Part shown: positions 9,403-17,618 of the stretch, one piece after another
Position numbering within the stretch: position 1 is the first letter of the stretch
How the letters are laid out: each line of letters starts with the position of its first letter
DNA from: Myxococcales bacterium
GTDB taxonomy: Bacteria; Myxococcota_A; Polyangia; Polyangiales; Polyangiaceae
Reading direction: 5' to 3'
NCBI GenBank assembly: GCA_016703425.1
Contig: JADJCA010000007.1
Coordinates: forward strand, 248,001-312,000
Length of the DNA stretch: 64,000 bases
Translations under genes and position numbers: made by a program
The notes under the pieces: model-generated
Told to the model about the DNA's origin: nothing
The model's input: the letters and a program-made list of their open reading frames with translations, nothing else
Databases searched by the model: none

Positions 9403-10113
9403 GTGGCGGTGGTTTCCCTCGTGGCGCGGCGCCAAGTGCGCGAAGCCTCACGGAGGCACCGATGGAACGGGCGCTGCATTGGCCGTCGCATGGCCGCCAA
9501 TTTCGCCCGTCTCCCGACGCCGACGATCATCTCGTTGGGAAAGGCCGGTGCCGTCGCGCAGCTCACGCGCGCCTGCCGCGCCGCCATGCTCGACTTCGTC
9601 AACGGCGCGCCCTTCTGGGACAAACGCGCCCTCGCCACCTGGCTCGTCGGCAAGTACGCGCCCCTCGTGAAGAACGTCGCTCAACCACCGATGCCACGTC
9701 GCGCGGTCCTCGTCTTGGAGCCGCGCCTCGTGGAGATCCTCGGCGACGCGCGCCACACGCTCCTCGCGTGCCTTCGCCTCGCGCGGCGCAACCACGCGGC
9801 CTCCGCCGGAGCGTGGCGCATGATCAGGCTCGGCGCGCTCTCTCCTTGCGAAGACGAAGAGGCTCGCGGCTGGATGCCCGTGTCGCTGCCTCGCATGAGG
9901 CTCCGCGACCGGCTCCTCAGTCTTTGGGCCGTCGACTACTTCGCCGACGACAGCGAATACGAGTCGAGCCTCGCCATCTGCGCGCGCTGCCAACGCGTCG
10001 AGTTCGACGCGCTGTCGGTGGCCCGGAGCACGTGCCGCGCCCACTCGAGCGCGTTTAGCGAGCGGCCACCGCGGGAGAGCATCACGCGAATGCGGACGCG
10101 CGGCGATCGCTGA
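9403..10113 (+). CDS. hypothetical protein with C-terminal Cys pair
   Basis: Up to 236 residues from GTG 9403; ATG 9490 (MAANFARLP) is an equally plausible start giving 207 residues, and neither has a clear ribosome site. The protein is basic and mostly helical. Near the C-terminus it has CARCQRVEFD followed by STCRAH, which could bind a metal. I recognise no family. It begins 24 bases after the solute-binding protein gene and may be co-transcribed with it. Its tail abuts a 12-base tandem repeat that also forms the end of the convergent protease gene. Confidence 0.5.
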   Translation: MAVVSLVARRQVREASRRHRWNGRCIGRRMAANFARLPTPTIISLGKAGAVAQLTRACRAAMLDFVNGAPFWDKRALATWLVGKYAPLVKNVAQPPMPRRAVLVLEPRLVEILGDARHTLLACLRLARRNHAASAGAWRMIRLGALSPCEDEEARGWMPVSLPRMRLRDRLLSLWAVDYFADDSEYESSLAICARCQRVEFDALSVARSTCRAHSSAFSERPPRESITRMRTRGDR

Positions 10114-10118
10114 CCGAC

Positions 10119-10154
10119 CGGGACCGTCAGCGGGACCGTCAGCGGGACCGTCAG
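10119..10154. repeat. three perfect 12-bp tandem repeats
   Basis: CGGGACCGTCAG occurs three times without a mismatch, filling the gap between two convergent genes. The last copy supplies the stop codon of the S8 protease gene. Confidence 0.9.
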
Positions 10155-11362
10155 CGCTTGCGCAGGCTGAGAGCGCGGTCGACGGCGGCCGAGGGTTGCA
10201 CGGCACCGAAGCCCTGACGGTCGACGTCGACGTCGGGGACGCGGACGGCGGTGGTCACGAGGATGCGCTTCACCTCCGCGGGTGAGAGCTCCGGGTTCGC
10301 TTCGAGCATCTGCGCGACCACGCTGGCCACGATGGGAGCGGCGAAGCTCGTGCCGTCGACGACCTTGTAGTGCTCGTTGATGACGTTGCCGTCGCGGAGG
10401 CCCGCCGCGATGATCTGGCGCAGGACGTAGGGCGGCTGCCGTGACGCTTCGTCGAGCGGCGCAAAGACGCCCTTGTGCTTCTGGAGCAAGGTCGCGAGCT
10501 CATCGTCGGAGGCTTTGTCGAGCTTGTGGAGCAGCGCCGCCTGCTTGTGCGTTGGCGTGTCAGGCAAGATCGGCGCGGGGATCTTGTCGGCCAAGGTCAC
10601 CACTTCGGGTTTCGGAATGCCGTCAAAGGTAGGCCCGTACGACGACCGGTACGCGGTGACCTTGCCGCCGGGTTGCGAGCCGACGTCATCGATGCCCCCC
10701 ACGGTGATGACCGCCGGCACGCTGGCCGGCGGAACAATGTTGCCCGGCCCCTGGTGCCCCGCGTTGCCGGCTGCGGCGACGATGACGACGCCGGCGCGAA
10801 TGGCTGCTTCCGCGAAGCGGGAGATGATGTCGTCGAGATGGGAGGCCTCGTAGTCGCCGCCGCACGAGATGTTGAGGATGCGGATGTCGTAGCGGGCCCG
10901 GTGTGTGAGCACCCACTCGATGCCGCGGGCGATGTCGTCGTGGAGCACCCGCGACATGTTCCCCACCTTGACGAGGACGAGGCCCAGGTCCGGCGCGAGC
11001 GAGCGGAAGCGACCGTCCGATTGCGTACCGTTGCCGGCGGCGACGACCGTCGACATCATGCCGTGCCACGACGACGGATCGGCGTGTTTGAGCTGGTCGA
11101 CACCGTCCTTGAACCAGATGAGGTCGTGGTACGCGTGGATGCGCGAGTGCGGCGTCACGAGATCCGGATGGGCGTAGAAGCCGGCATCGAGGAACGCCGC
11201 GACGACGCCCTTACCCGTGTGTCTCCGGTCGGCCTTGAGGCGATCGGGAATCGCTAGCGACCCAACGGGGATTCGGTTTGGCGAGCGGCGCCTCTCTTTT
11301 GACTCTTGCGGGACAGCAACGGCAGCGGCGATCTTCGACTTCGTGGAGCGGCGTTCGGCCAT
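10151..11362 (-). CDS. S8 (subtilisin-like) serine peptidase without signal peptide
   Basis: A 403-residue protease. The catalytic triad is visible: D59 in AAFLDAGFY, H100 in SSWHGMMSTV and S339 in DGTSFAAP, with oxyanion N200 in AAAGNAGH. About 85 residues between N200 and S339 contain a charged helical insertion (about residues 260-310). ATG 11362 (MAERRSTK) is chosen; the frame is open to 11461 but that extension looks non-coding. No signal peptide is seen, so it probably acts in the cytoplasm or leaves by another route. The gene lies next to the amidoligase cluster and is divergent from its first gene. Confidence 0.85.
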   Translation of the reverse strand: MAERRSTKSKIAAAVAVPQESKERRRSPNRIPVGSLAIPDRLKADRRHTGKGVVAAFLDAGFYAHPDLVTPHSRIHAYHDLIWFKDGVDQLKHADPSSWHGMMSTVVAAGNGTQSDGRFRSLAPDLGLVLVKVGNMSRVLHDDIARGIEWVLTHRARYDIRILNISCGGDYEASHLDDIISRFAEAAIRAGVVIVAAAGNAGHQGPGNIVPPASVPAVITVGGIDDVGSQPGGKVTAYRSSYGPTFDGIPKPEVVTLADKIPAPILPDTPTHKQAALLHKLDKASDDELATLLQKHKGVFAPLDEASRQPPYVLRQIIAAGLRDGNVINEHYKVVDGTSFAAPIVASVVAQMLEANPELSPAEVKRILVTTAVRVPDVDVDRQGFGAVQPSAAVDRALSLRKR

Positions 11363-11561
11363 GCGGGGTCGCCAAGACTCGCACAAACGTGCGCAACCCG
11401 AGAAGGTCTCGCGCGAGGTGGTGCGGAGAGAACAGGGGGGCGCGCCCCATGACATGGGCACGTTTACGGGGAGGCAACGGTGTGGGTGGAGGGCGCCACC
11501 CGCTCACGTAGACCGAGGAGGATTGAGCGAGGAGAGCGAGGCTCTGATAAAGTGATCGGCC

Positions 11562-12488
11562 ATGCCTTCGCCTTCACTGCGCATCGGACTCGTGGACATG
11601 AACAACGGCGTCGCCAATCAGGCGATGCGCTGCTTCCGCCGGATCCTCGACCGCTTCGAGCAACGGGTCTACCAGAAGAATCCGTCGCTGGAGCTTCACC
11701 GCCACGAACTTCAGCCGCGCAACCTCGGCGAGCTGCCTGAAGGGCACTACGATCTCGTCTTGTCGAGCGGTGGGCCCGGCTCGCCCTTCGACGGCCTCGA
11801 CGACCCCTGGGGCGTCGGCTACCGACGGTTCCTCGACGGGGTCTACGAAGACAACCTCCGCGATGCGAAGGCCGCCGCGAAGCTCTTGGTCGTGTGCCAC
11901 TCCTTCGAAGTGGCTGTGATCCATTTCCAGGTCGCGCGCATGGAGAAGCGCGAGACGCTGAAGTTTGGCCTCATGCCGGCGTACACAACAGCCGTGGGGC
12001 GCGAGGTCGACTACTTCAAGTGCTTTGCAGACAGGCTCTTCACCTGGGAGCACCGTTGGTGGCAGGCCATCGGCACCGATACGCGACGCCTCGCTGAGCT
12101 CGACGGACGCGTGCTCGCTCAGGAGTCCCGCGAGGGTGGCCCCAACAAGGGCGAGGCCATCTTGGCCTTTCGCTTCGGGCCCGGCATCGACGGGACGCAG
12201 TTCCATCCGGAGGCCGACAAGCCCGGCGTCATGGCGTGGGTGCAGATCGCCGAGCACGCCGAAAAGTTCAAGGCCCAATACGGAGAAGAGCTCTATGGGC
12301 GCATGCTCAAGAGCCTGAACGACGAGGCCCGCCTCGCACGGACCTTCGCGCTCTTCGTCCCCGGCTGGCTCACCTACCGGTTCAACGAGCTGGCGAGCGA
12401 GCGCGGCCTCGTGCCCCTCGCCACGCCCGAGCTCGACCTCGCGGACTTCGGAGCGAGCACGCCGCCCTGGTCTGGTCGCGCCGCCTAG
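11562..12488 (+). CDS. class I glutamine amidotransferase-like protein
   Basis: A 308-residue cytoplasmic protein with the class I amidotransferase fold. The oxyanion segment LVLSSGGPGSP precedes the nucleophile elbow VVCHSFEVA (C112), and the His-Glu pair is QFHPEAD (H215, E217). These would hydrolyse glutamine or a gamma-glutamyl amide. The elbow CHSFE departs from the usual CxGxQ, so the substrate may not be glutamine. About 75 extra residues follow the His-Glu motif. No synthase partner domain is fused. It is first in the + arm of the amidoligase cluster, 304 bases before the ATP-grasp gene, with a hairpin between. Confidence 0.8.
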   Translation: MPSPSLRIGLVDMNNGVANQAMRCFRRILDRFEQRVYQKNPSLELHRHELQPRNLGELPEGHYDLVLSSGGPGSPFDGLDDPWGVGYRRFLDGVYEDNLRDAKAAAKLLVVCHSFEVAVIHFQVARMEKRETLKFGLMPAYTTAVGREVDYFKCFADRLFTWEHRWWQAIGTDTRRLAELDGRVLAQESREGGPNKGEAILAFRFGPGIDGTQFHPEADKPGVMAWVQIAEHAEKFKAQYGEELYGRMLKSLNDEARLARTFALFVPGWLTYRFNELASERGLVPLATPELDLADFGASTPPWSGRAA

Positions 12489-12792
12489 CCACCAAGCGTG
12501 ATTGTGAACCTGGGGGAGTTCAACCTCCGCGACGGCTCGACCCCCTGCGGGGTGAGCCGCGGGGCCGGTTTGAGCCTACCGCCCCCCTCGGACGAACGAC
12601 GTATCCCTGCCATTTCGCGAGGTTGAGCCGCGCCCGGAGTTCCCTTCTCTCGGCACGATTGCCGCGACCCCATCCCCACGCCCTCGCGGCAAGCGGTTGG
12701 CCGAGAGGCGGGCGCGCCTCCGTGTTATGGGCCGGGCCGTGTTATAGCCGGTCTCCACGGGTAGTCGCGGGACGGGATGAGGGGAGTGCCAA
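12489..12792. other. intergenic region with hairpin and direct repeat
   Basis: There is no convincing gene here. It holds a terminator-like hairpin (12534-12558) and an 8-base direct repeat CGTGTTAT at 12721-12728 and 12738-12745 (17 bases start to start). The second copy reads GTGTTATAG and could be a -10 region or half-operator for the following operon. A GGGGAG ribosome site precedes the GTG at 12793. Confidence 0.5.
12534..12558 (+). terminator. hairpin after the amidotransferase gene
   Basis: GGCTC-g-ACCCC pairs with GGGGT-GAGCC around a CTGC loop: ten pairs with one bulged G. It starts 46 bases after the stop codon. A T-tract is lacking, so the call is structural only. Confidence 0.45.
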
Positions 12793-13755
12793 GTGACGGA
12801 GCGCATCGGAATCGTTGTCGGGATGGAGGACTCGTTTCCGCCCGCGTTCATCGCAAAGGTCAGCTCGATTCCAGGATTCACGGCCGAGCTCGCCAAGTTC
12901 GGCGGGACGCGCGCCCACGGGCTCACGGCCGACTACCGCGTCCTCGTCGACCGGTTGAGTCACGAGGTTCCGTACTACCGGATGCACATGAAGGCTGCGG
13001 CGCTGGCTGGCACCTTCGTCGTCAACGATCCCTTCTGGTGGAGCGCCGACGACAAGTTCTTCGGCTACAGCTTGGCCGACCGCCTCGGCGTGGCCGTACC
13101 ACGGACCGTCATGTTGCCATCGCGCTCGTACATTCCGTCGATCGACCCGGCGCGCTCGCTGCGCAACCTCGCCTACCCGCTCGATTGGGCTGCCATCACC
13201 GACTACGTGCGCTTCCCCGCGTTCCTGAAGCCCGCCGACGGCGGCGGCTGGAAGCACGTGACGCCGGTCGCCAACATGGGCGAGCTCATCGCTGCGTACA
13301 ACACGAGCGGCACGCTGGTGATGACGCTCCAAGAGGGCATCGAGTTCGAGGAGTACGTCCGCTGCATCTGCATCGGCAAGAACTTCATCCTCCCGATCAA
13401 GTACGACCCGAAGCGCCGCTGCTACGTCGAAGCCGACGGCTTCTTGCCCAAGGCCCTCGAACAGCGCGTGCTCGACGACGCGTGGGCCATCAACCAAGCG
13501 CTCGGCTACGACATGAACTCCGTCGAGTTCGCCGTCCGCGACGGCATCCCCTACGCCATCGACTTCACGAATCCGGCACCGGACTTCGACAAGAACTCCA
13601 TCTTGCCCCGCTACTTTCACATGGTCGTCGACGCCATGGCCGACTTCGTCACCAAGGCGGCCCGCGACGGCCGCCGCAACGCGGGCTCGGGCCAGTTCCA
13701 AAAGTTCCTCGAAGGACCGCCCAAGACGCGCCCCGCAGAAGTGAGCACGCCATGA
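12793..13755 (+). CDS. ATP-grasp ligase (cluster copy A)
   Basis: A 320-residue ligase expected to activate a carboxylate as an acyl-phosphate and join it to an amine. The N-terminal pre-ATP-grasp part contains DRLSHEVPYYR and NDPFWWSADDKFF. The central ATP-binding loop is FLKPADGGGWKHV, followed by TLQEGIEFEEYVRC. The C-terminal metal site is around NSVEFAVRDGIPYAIDFTNP. The start is GTG with GGGGAG upstream. Its TGA stop overlaps the ATG of the next gene, so translation is probably coupled to the GCS2-type ligase. It is a clear paralogue of the gene at 20578-21540, sharing most of these motifs. The substrate is unknown. Confidence 0.85.
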   Translation: MTERIGIVVGMEDSFPPAFIAKVSSIPGFTAELAKFGGTRAHGLTADYRVLVDRLSHEVPYYRMHMKAAALAGTFVVNDPFWWSADDKFFGYSLADRLGVAVPRTVMLPSRSYIPSIDPARSLRNLAYPLDWAAITDYVRFPAFLKPADGGGWKHVTPVANMGELIAAYNTSGTLVMTLQEGIEFEEYVRCICIGKNFILPIKYDPKRRCYVEADGFLPKALEQRVLDDAWAINQALGYDMNSVEFAVRDGIPYAIDFTNPAPDFDKNSILPRYFHMVVDAMADFVTKAARDGRRNAGSGQFQKFLEGPPKTRPAEVSTP

Positions 13756-14744
13756 TCGACGGTCAATTCACCCTCGGCGTCGAAGAGGAATACCAAATCG
13801 TCGACCCCGAATCGGGGGAGCTTCGGTCGTACATCCAAGAGCTCATCGAGATGCGTGGCGAGCTCAACCGCCTGTCGCAGCGCGGCGGCCTCCGCATCAT
13901 CGCCGCGTCGACGCATCCTTTCAGTGACTGGAAGATGCAGGACATCACGGACCAGGCTCGCTACCACGGCATCGTCAACGACATGCAGGACGTGGCGCGC
14001 GCCAACCTGATCTTTGGGCTCCACGTCCACGTGGGCATCAAGGACAAAGAGACGGCCATCGCGCTGACGAACCAGGTTCGCTACTTCCTGCCGCACATCC
14101 TCGCGCTGACGACGAGCTCGCCCTTCTGGATGGGCCGCAAGACGGGCCTGATGAGCACGCGGACGCAGATCTTCAAGCGCTTCCCGCGCACGGGCATCCC
14201 CGACGAGTTCGAGAGCAGCGTCCACTTCAAGAGCTTCGTCGACCTCCTCGTGAAGACCGGTTGCATCGACGACGCCAAGAAGATCTGGTGGGACGTGAGG
14301 CCGCACCACCTCTACGACACCGTCGAGGTTCGCATCTGCGACATGCCCACGAGCATGGACGACACCGTCGCGGTGGTCGCGCTCATTCAAGCGCTCATGG
14401 GCAAGCTCTACCTGATGTACCGTCGCAACACAGCGTTCCGGAGCTACTCGCGCAGCCTCATCGAGGAGAACAAGTGGCGCGCGCTACGCTTCGGCACGGG
14501 GGCGAAGCTCATCGACTTCGGGCGCAAGGAAGAGCGACCCTTCGCCGAGCTCATGGACGAGCTCATCGACTTCGTCAGCGAAGCGACGGACATTTTCGGG
14601 ACTGAGGCTCACGTCAAACGCATCAAGGACATCGCCCTCCGGGGCACGAGCGCTCACCGACAGATCGAGATCTACGACAAGAATGGTGGTGCCACGAAGC
14701 CGGTCGTCGATTGGCTCATGGCCGAGACGATGCGCGGCATCTGA
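13752..14744 (+). CDS. GCS2-type glutamate-cysteine ligase homologue (carboxylate-amine ligase), shortened
   Basis: A 330-residue member of the YbdK/GCS2 family, whose characterised members form gamma-glutamyl amide bonds using ATP. The opening motif FTLGVEEEYQIVDP, the AASTHPFSDW segment, the HVHVGI motif, the STRTQIFKRFPRTGIP region and IEENKWRALRFG are all present. Between residues about 30 and 40 the protein passes from SYIQELIEM straight to RGELNRLSQRGG. Family members of about 370 residues normally have about 45 more there, including a conserved strand with a Ser-Gln-x-Glu type motif. The reading frame is intact across the gap. It is translationally coupled to the ATP-grasp gene upstream by an ATGA overlap. 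Confidence 0.85.
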   Translation: MIDGQFTLGVEEEYQIVDPESGELRSYIQELIEMRGELNRLSQRGGLRIIAASTHPFSDWKMQDITDQARYHGIVNDMQDVARANLIFGLHVHVGIKDKETAIALTNQVRYFLPHILALTTSSPFWMGRKTGLMSTRTQIFKRFPRTGIPDEFESSVHFKSFVDLLVKTGCIDDAKKIWWDVRPHHLYDTVEVRICDMPTSMDDTVAVVALIQALMGKLYLMYRRNTAFRSYSRSLIEENKWRALRFGTGAKLIDFGRKEERPFAELMDELIDFVSEATDIFGTEAHVKRIKDIALRGTSAHRQIEIYDKNGGATKPVVDWLMAETMRGI

Positions 14745-14838
14745 GGGGCGCGGCGCGAAGGCGCGCGCTGGCACAACGTGACGCAACGGCCCGCCGCGAC
14801 GACCCGCGTTGTGTAGCGCTCGCCGGCGCGCGAGACCG

Positions 14839-14854
14839 TGGCACGACCCGTGCT
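14839..14854 (+). promoter_or_regulatory. possible sigma-54 type -24/-12 element
   Basis: TGGCACG-N4-GTGCT closely follows the sigma-54 consensus TGGCACG-N4-TTGCW, with one mismatch in the -12 box. Transcription would start almost at the ATG (14866), giving a leaderless message, so the match may be chance. Confidence 0.25.
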
Positions 14855-14865
14855 TTGGGCGCGTC

Positions 14866-15510
14866 ATGTTCTCCGCGGCGCGCCCTTCGACGCTTCCTCT
14901 TTGGTTCCTGGCCCTTCACCTTGTCGCCTGCGGCGGCGCCGTCGCGACCACGAGCGAGCGTTCTGAGCGCGGAGCGCCAACGCCCGCGCCAGCGCCGACG
15001 GCGAGCGACTCGCGAATCGGTCCGCTGCCGGGACCGGTGCCGGCGTCACGCGTCCCCGCGTGCGGGGGCAAGACCGGCGGCACGTGCCGCTCTGATCAGT
15101 ACTGCGACTTCGGCGGCGCCTCGTGCGGAGGCACCGACCGGGCCGGTGAGTGCCGGGGCCGCCCCCAAGGCTGCAGCACCCTCTACGCGCCGGTTTGCGG
15201 CTGCGACGACAAGACGTACCCCAACGACTGCGTCGCGCACCAAGCGGGAGCCTCGATTCGAAAGGACGGCTCTTGCACGAGCTTCGCCTGCGGCAGCGCG
15301 ACGTGCGATGCACAGACGCAATACTGCGAGGGCACCGACACGGGCAACGACATGTGCCTTCCGCTGCCGAAGGGATGTCAGTCGACGAGCGGTCGCCGCG
15401 CGAACTGCTCGTGCTTCGAGAGCCCAGACCCGTGCATCGGCTGCGTCCCGGTGTGCGCCGAGCAAGACGCCGGGCCTCTGCCCGCCTTCACCCTGTATTG
15501 GCCAAACTGA
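14866..15510 (+). CDS. Kazal-domain lipoprotein
   Basis: A 214-residue secreted lipoprotein with lipobox HLVAC, a Pro/Ala-rich linker (about residues 30-70), then a Cys-rich region. It contains a Kazal motif GCSTLYAPVCGCDDKTYPND followed by CVAH and DGSC, the pattern of Kazal serine-protease inhibitors. Two further Cys-rich segments flank it. It could protect the cell surface from its own or other proteases; there are three trypsin or subtilisin-type genes within 10 kb on either side. ATG 14866 is chosen because it opens directly into the signal peptide; the frame extends to 14809. The inhibitor function is inferred from the domain only. Confidence 0.75.
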   Translation: MFSAARPSTLPLWFLALHLVACGGAVATTSERSERGAPTPAPAPTASDSRIGPLPGPVPASRVPACGGKTGGTCRSDQYCDFGGASCGGTDRAGECRGRPQGCSTLYAPVCGCDDKTYPNDCVAHQAGASIRKDGSCTSFACGSATCDAQTQYCEGTDTGNDMCLPLPKGCQSTSGRRANCSCFESPDPCIGCVPVCAEQDAGPLPAFTLYWPN

Positions 15511-15546
15511 GCACGGCGCGGCGCTTCGCGCGCTCCGCTGTCGTGC
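15511..15546. terminator. hairpin between convergent genes
   Basis: GCACG (15511-15515) pairs with CGTGC (15542-15546), with GC-rich inner pairing around GCGC-TTC-GCGC. It lies directly after the Kazal lipoprotein stop and ends just before the stop of uppP. Confidence 0.4.
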
Positions 15547-15550
15547 CCCC

Positions 15551-16372
15551 TCAGCGCAGGAGCACGAAGGCGACGAGCAGCCCGAGCACGATGCGATACC
15601 AGCCGAAGGGTTCGAGGCCGCGACGCCCGAGGTATCGCAGGAAGACCGCGATGACCGCCCAGGCGACGAAGAACGAGACCAGCAAGCCGACGGCGAGGCT
15701 CGCTGCGGCCCCGTTCGCGAAGAGCGTCGCCCGCGACTTCAAGCCCTCGTAGAGGGTGGCCGCGCCGAGCGTCGGCAGCGCGAGCAAAAACGAAAACTCG
15801 GCCGCGGTTCGGGTCGAGAGGCCCGTGAGCTGCCCCGCGACGATGGTGCTCATGGACCGGCTCATGCCCGGCCACAGTGAGAAGCACTGCCCGACACCGA
15901 TGGCGAGGGCGCGTGACCACGTCACGTGCTCAAGACCGTCCAAGCCCACCTGGGCGACGTCCTTCTGGTGTCGCCGCGCGCGCAGGCGCTCCACGACGAT
16001 CATGAGGACGCCGCCAAAGACAAGCGCCATGGCCACGGGGCCTGGGCCGAAGAGATGCGCCTTGATGGCCTTGCGAAAGAGGAAGCCCACGGTCGCTGCC
16101 GGAACAAAGCCGAGGGCGAGCGCAACGAGGAGACGCCGCGACGTTTCGCTACCGGTGAAGAGCCCTCGCGCGCGCTCGCGCAAGAGTGTCCGGTAGTGCA
16201 CGACGACGGCGAAGATGGCCCCAAGCTGGATCACGATCTCGAAGGAGCCGGCCGCCTCCGTGCGTTCGCCGAGGGCGTGCCCCACAAGGACGAGGTGCCC
16301 CGTCGACGAGACCGGTAGGTACTCGGTGAGACCCTCGACGATGCCGAGGAGAATCGCGATGCCGAGCGGCAT
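15551..16372 (-). CDS. uppP: undecaprenyl-diphosphate phosphatase
   Basis: A 273-residue polytopic inner-membrane enzyme that removes a phosphate from undecaprenyl diphosphate and so recycles the lipid carrier for peptidoglycan and other envelope polymers. The family motifs are clear: EGLTEYLPVSSTGHLVLV at residues 13-30, and WPGMSRSMSTIVAG in the middle, with about eight hydrophobic helices. Its length is normal for the family. It starts 33 bases after the last gene of the amidoligase operon, on the same strand, so it may be the operon's last member. That would link the cluster to the envelope, although the spacing also allows independent expression. Confidence 0.95.
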   Translation of the reverse strand: MPLGIAILLGIVEGLTEYLPVSSTGHLVLVGHALGERTEAAGSFEIVIQLGAIFAVVVHYRTLLRERARGLFTGSETSRRLLVALALGFVPAATVGFLFRKAIKAHLFGPGPVAMALVFGGVLMIVVERLRARRHQKDVAQVGLDGLEHVTWSRALAIGVGQCFSLWPGMSRSMSTIVAGQLTGLSTRTAAEFSFLLALPTLGAATLYEGLKSRATLFANGAAASLAVGLLVSFFVAWAVIAVFLRYLGRRGLEPFGWYRIVLGLLVAFVLLR

Positions 16373-16405
16373 TCTAGAGACCTCTGTCGGAGGTTTGCGC
16401 CGGCA

Positions 16406-17611
16406 CTACCGCCGCCACAAGCCGACGGTGCCGCCGACCCAGTTGAGGCCCTTGTTGAAGTCGACGCCCAGCATTCGGCCGCGGGACAAGCGAATCAGGC
16501 AAATGAGCGGCACGAGGTCGGCGGCGCCGGGCGGCCGGAGGAGCATGACGCGCACCTCGGCCTTGACGGGCGCCCCCTCCGGCGTGCGAAACGCGTCGGC
16601 GTAGTGGAAGCGGCGCTGGAGGAGGTAGTTGCCGCGCTCGCTCTCGGGGATGGCGCGGAGGGCCTCTTTGGTCACGTCGAGGACCACGCCGCCGCCGGAG
16701 AACGAGAAGAGCGGCTTCAGGACCAAGTCCGACAGATCCTCCGACTCGAAGTCGACGTCCTTCACGTAGCGCGCCTCAGGCACCCAGGGGTGCTTGAGCA
16801 GCGGCAGCGAATACTTCGACCAGACCCAGTACCAGTTCGGATGCGAGCACCACGTGAGGTCGAGCTCGTCGCGCCACGAAAACGGCAACGCGACGTTCTT
16901 ACGCTCGAGCTCGTCGAAGACGACGCGGTTGTAAAAGCGCCTCACGGGAATCCACTTGCCGTCCTTCTCGCGAAGGAGCGTGCGGCCGTCCTTCTTGAGC
17001 TTGGTCAGACACACGGTGTCGACGCCGAAGAGGCGCTTGGTGGCGACGAAGTCGGGCCACGTCTTCTGGCTCTCGGGGTGGATGTCGACGAGGACGGTCT
17101 CCTCCGGCGCCGCGTCGCCCACGATGGTGCTGCGCATGAGCTCATGGGCCTCGGCGTCGCCGAGGCCGCCTAAGAAACACGTCCAATCACCGGCGAGCCC
17201 AGGCCTTGTGGACAGCGTCTCGCGCCACGCCTCGGCCATGAGCGTCTCGATGGCGTAGAGCGATGGAAACGCTTGAAGCTCCACGAGCCGGCCCTCGATG
17301 TTTCCGTTGGCGCCTTCGACGAGGGCGAAGTCGACCTGCAACGTGTTCGGCAAGGCGTCCATGCCAGGAGCGAAGACTCGCTCAGGGATCGCCTTCTGCT
17401 GCTTCGCGAGGTTGTCGGGGCTCCGGAGCTGCTGGACGATGGCGCGCGCCTCGCGTGCCAGCGCGTCGCGCAGCTCCGGCGACAAGAAGAGCGGCGTCTC
17501 GGCCAACGGGAACTCGACGGGCCCCGAGCGCTCCTCGAGGCGTCGGCGATACTCCAGGAAGGTATCGGGCGTGTAGCTTTGGTTGTAGGCGGTGCGAAAG
17601 GCTCGATCCAT
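16406..17611 (-). CDS. divergent ATP-grasp-like protein (cluster copy D)
   Basis: A 401-residue cytoplasmic protein. The C-terminal half has ATP-grasp features: LVLKPLFSFSGGGVVLDV (Lys plus Gly loop), YLLQRRFHYADAF, KAEVRVMLL, and a final GVDFNKGLNW that could supply metal ligands. The N-terminal half (VDFALVEGANGNIEGRLVEL and later segments) is not one I recognise. The layout loosely recalls glutathionylspermidine-synthase-like ligases, but no substrate can be assigned. ATG 17611 (MDRAFRTAYN) is chosen; upstream in-frame sequence overlaps the preceding gene and looks non-coding. It is the last gene of the five-gene minus-strand operon, 7 bases after the upstream gene's stop. Confidence 0.7.
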   Translation of the reverse strand: MDRAFRTAYNQSYTPDTFLEYRRRLEERSGPVEFPLAETPLFLSPELRDALAREARAIVQQLRSPDNLAKQQKAIPERVFAPGMDALPNTLQVDFALVEGANGNIEGRLVELQAFPSLYAIETLMAEAWRETLSTRPGLAGDWTCFLGGLGDAEAHELMRSTIVGDAAPEETVLVDIHPESQKTWPDFVATKRLFGVDTVCLTKLKKDGRTLLREKDGKWIPVRRFYNRVVFDELERKNVALPFSWRDELDLTWCSHPNWYWVWSKYSLPLLKHPWVPEARYVKDVDFESEDLSDLVLKPLFSFSGGGVVLDVTKEALRAIPESERGNYLLQRRFHYADAFRTPEGAPVKAEVRVMLLRPPGAADLVPLICLIRLSRGRMLGVDFNKGLNWVGGTVGLWRR

Positions 17612-17618
17612 GGGAGCC

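Noticed and set aside
12777..13751. A 655-residue open frame running through ATP-grasp copy A into the GCS2 gene
   Set aside because: The N-terminal portion is an out-of-frame shadow of the ATP-grasp gene; the GCS2 protein begins at ATG 13752.
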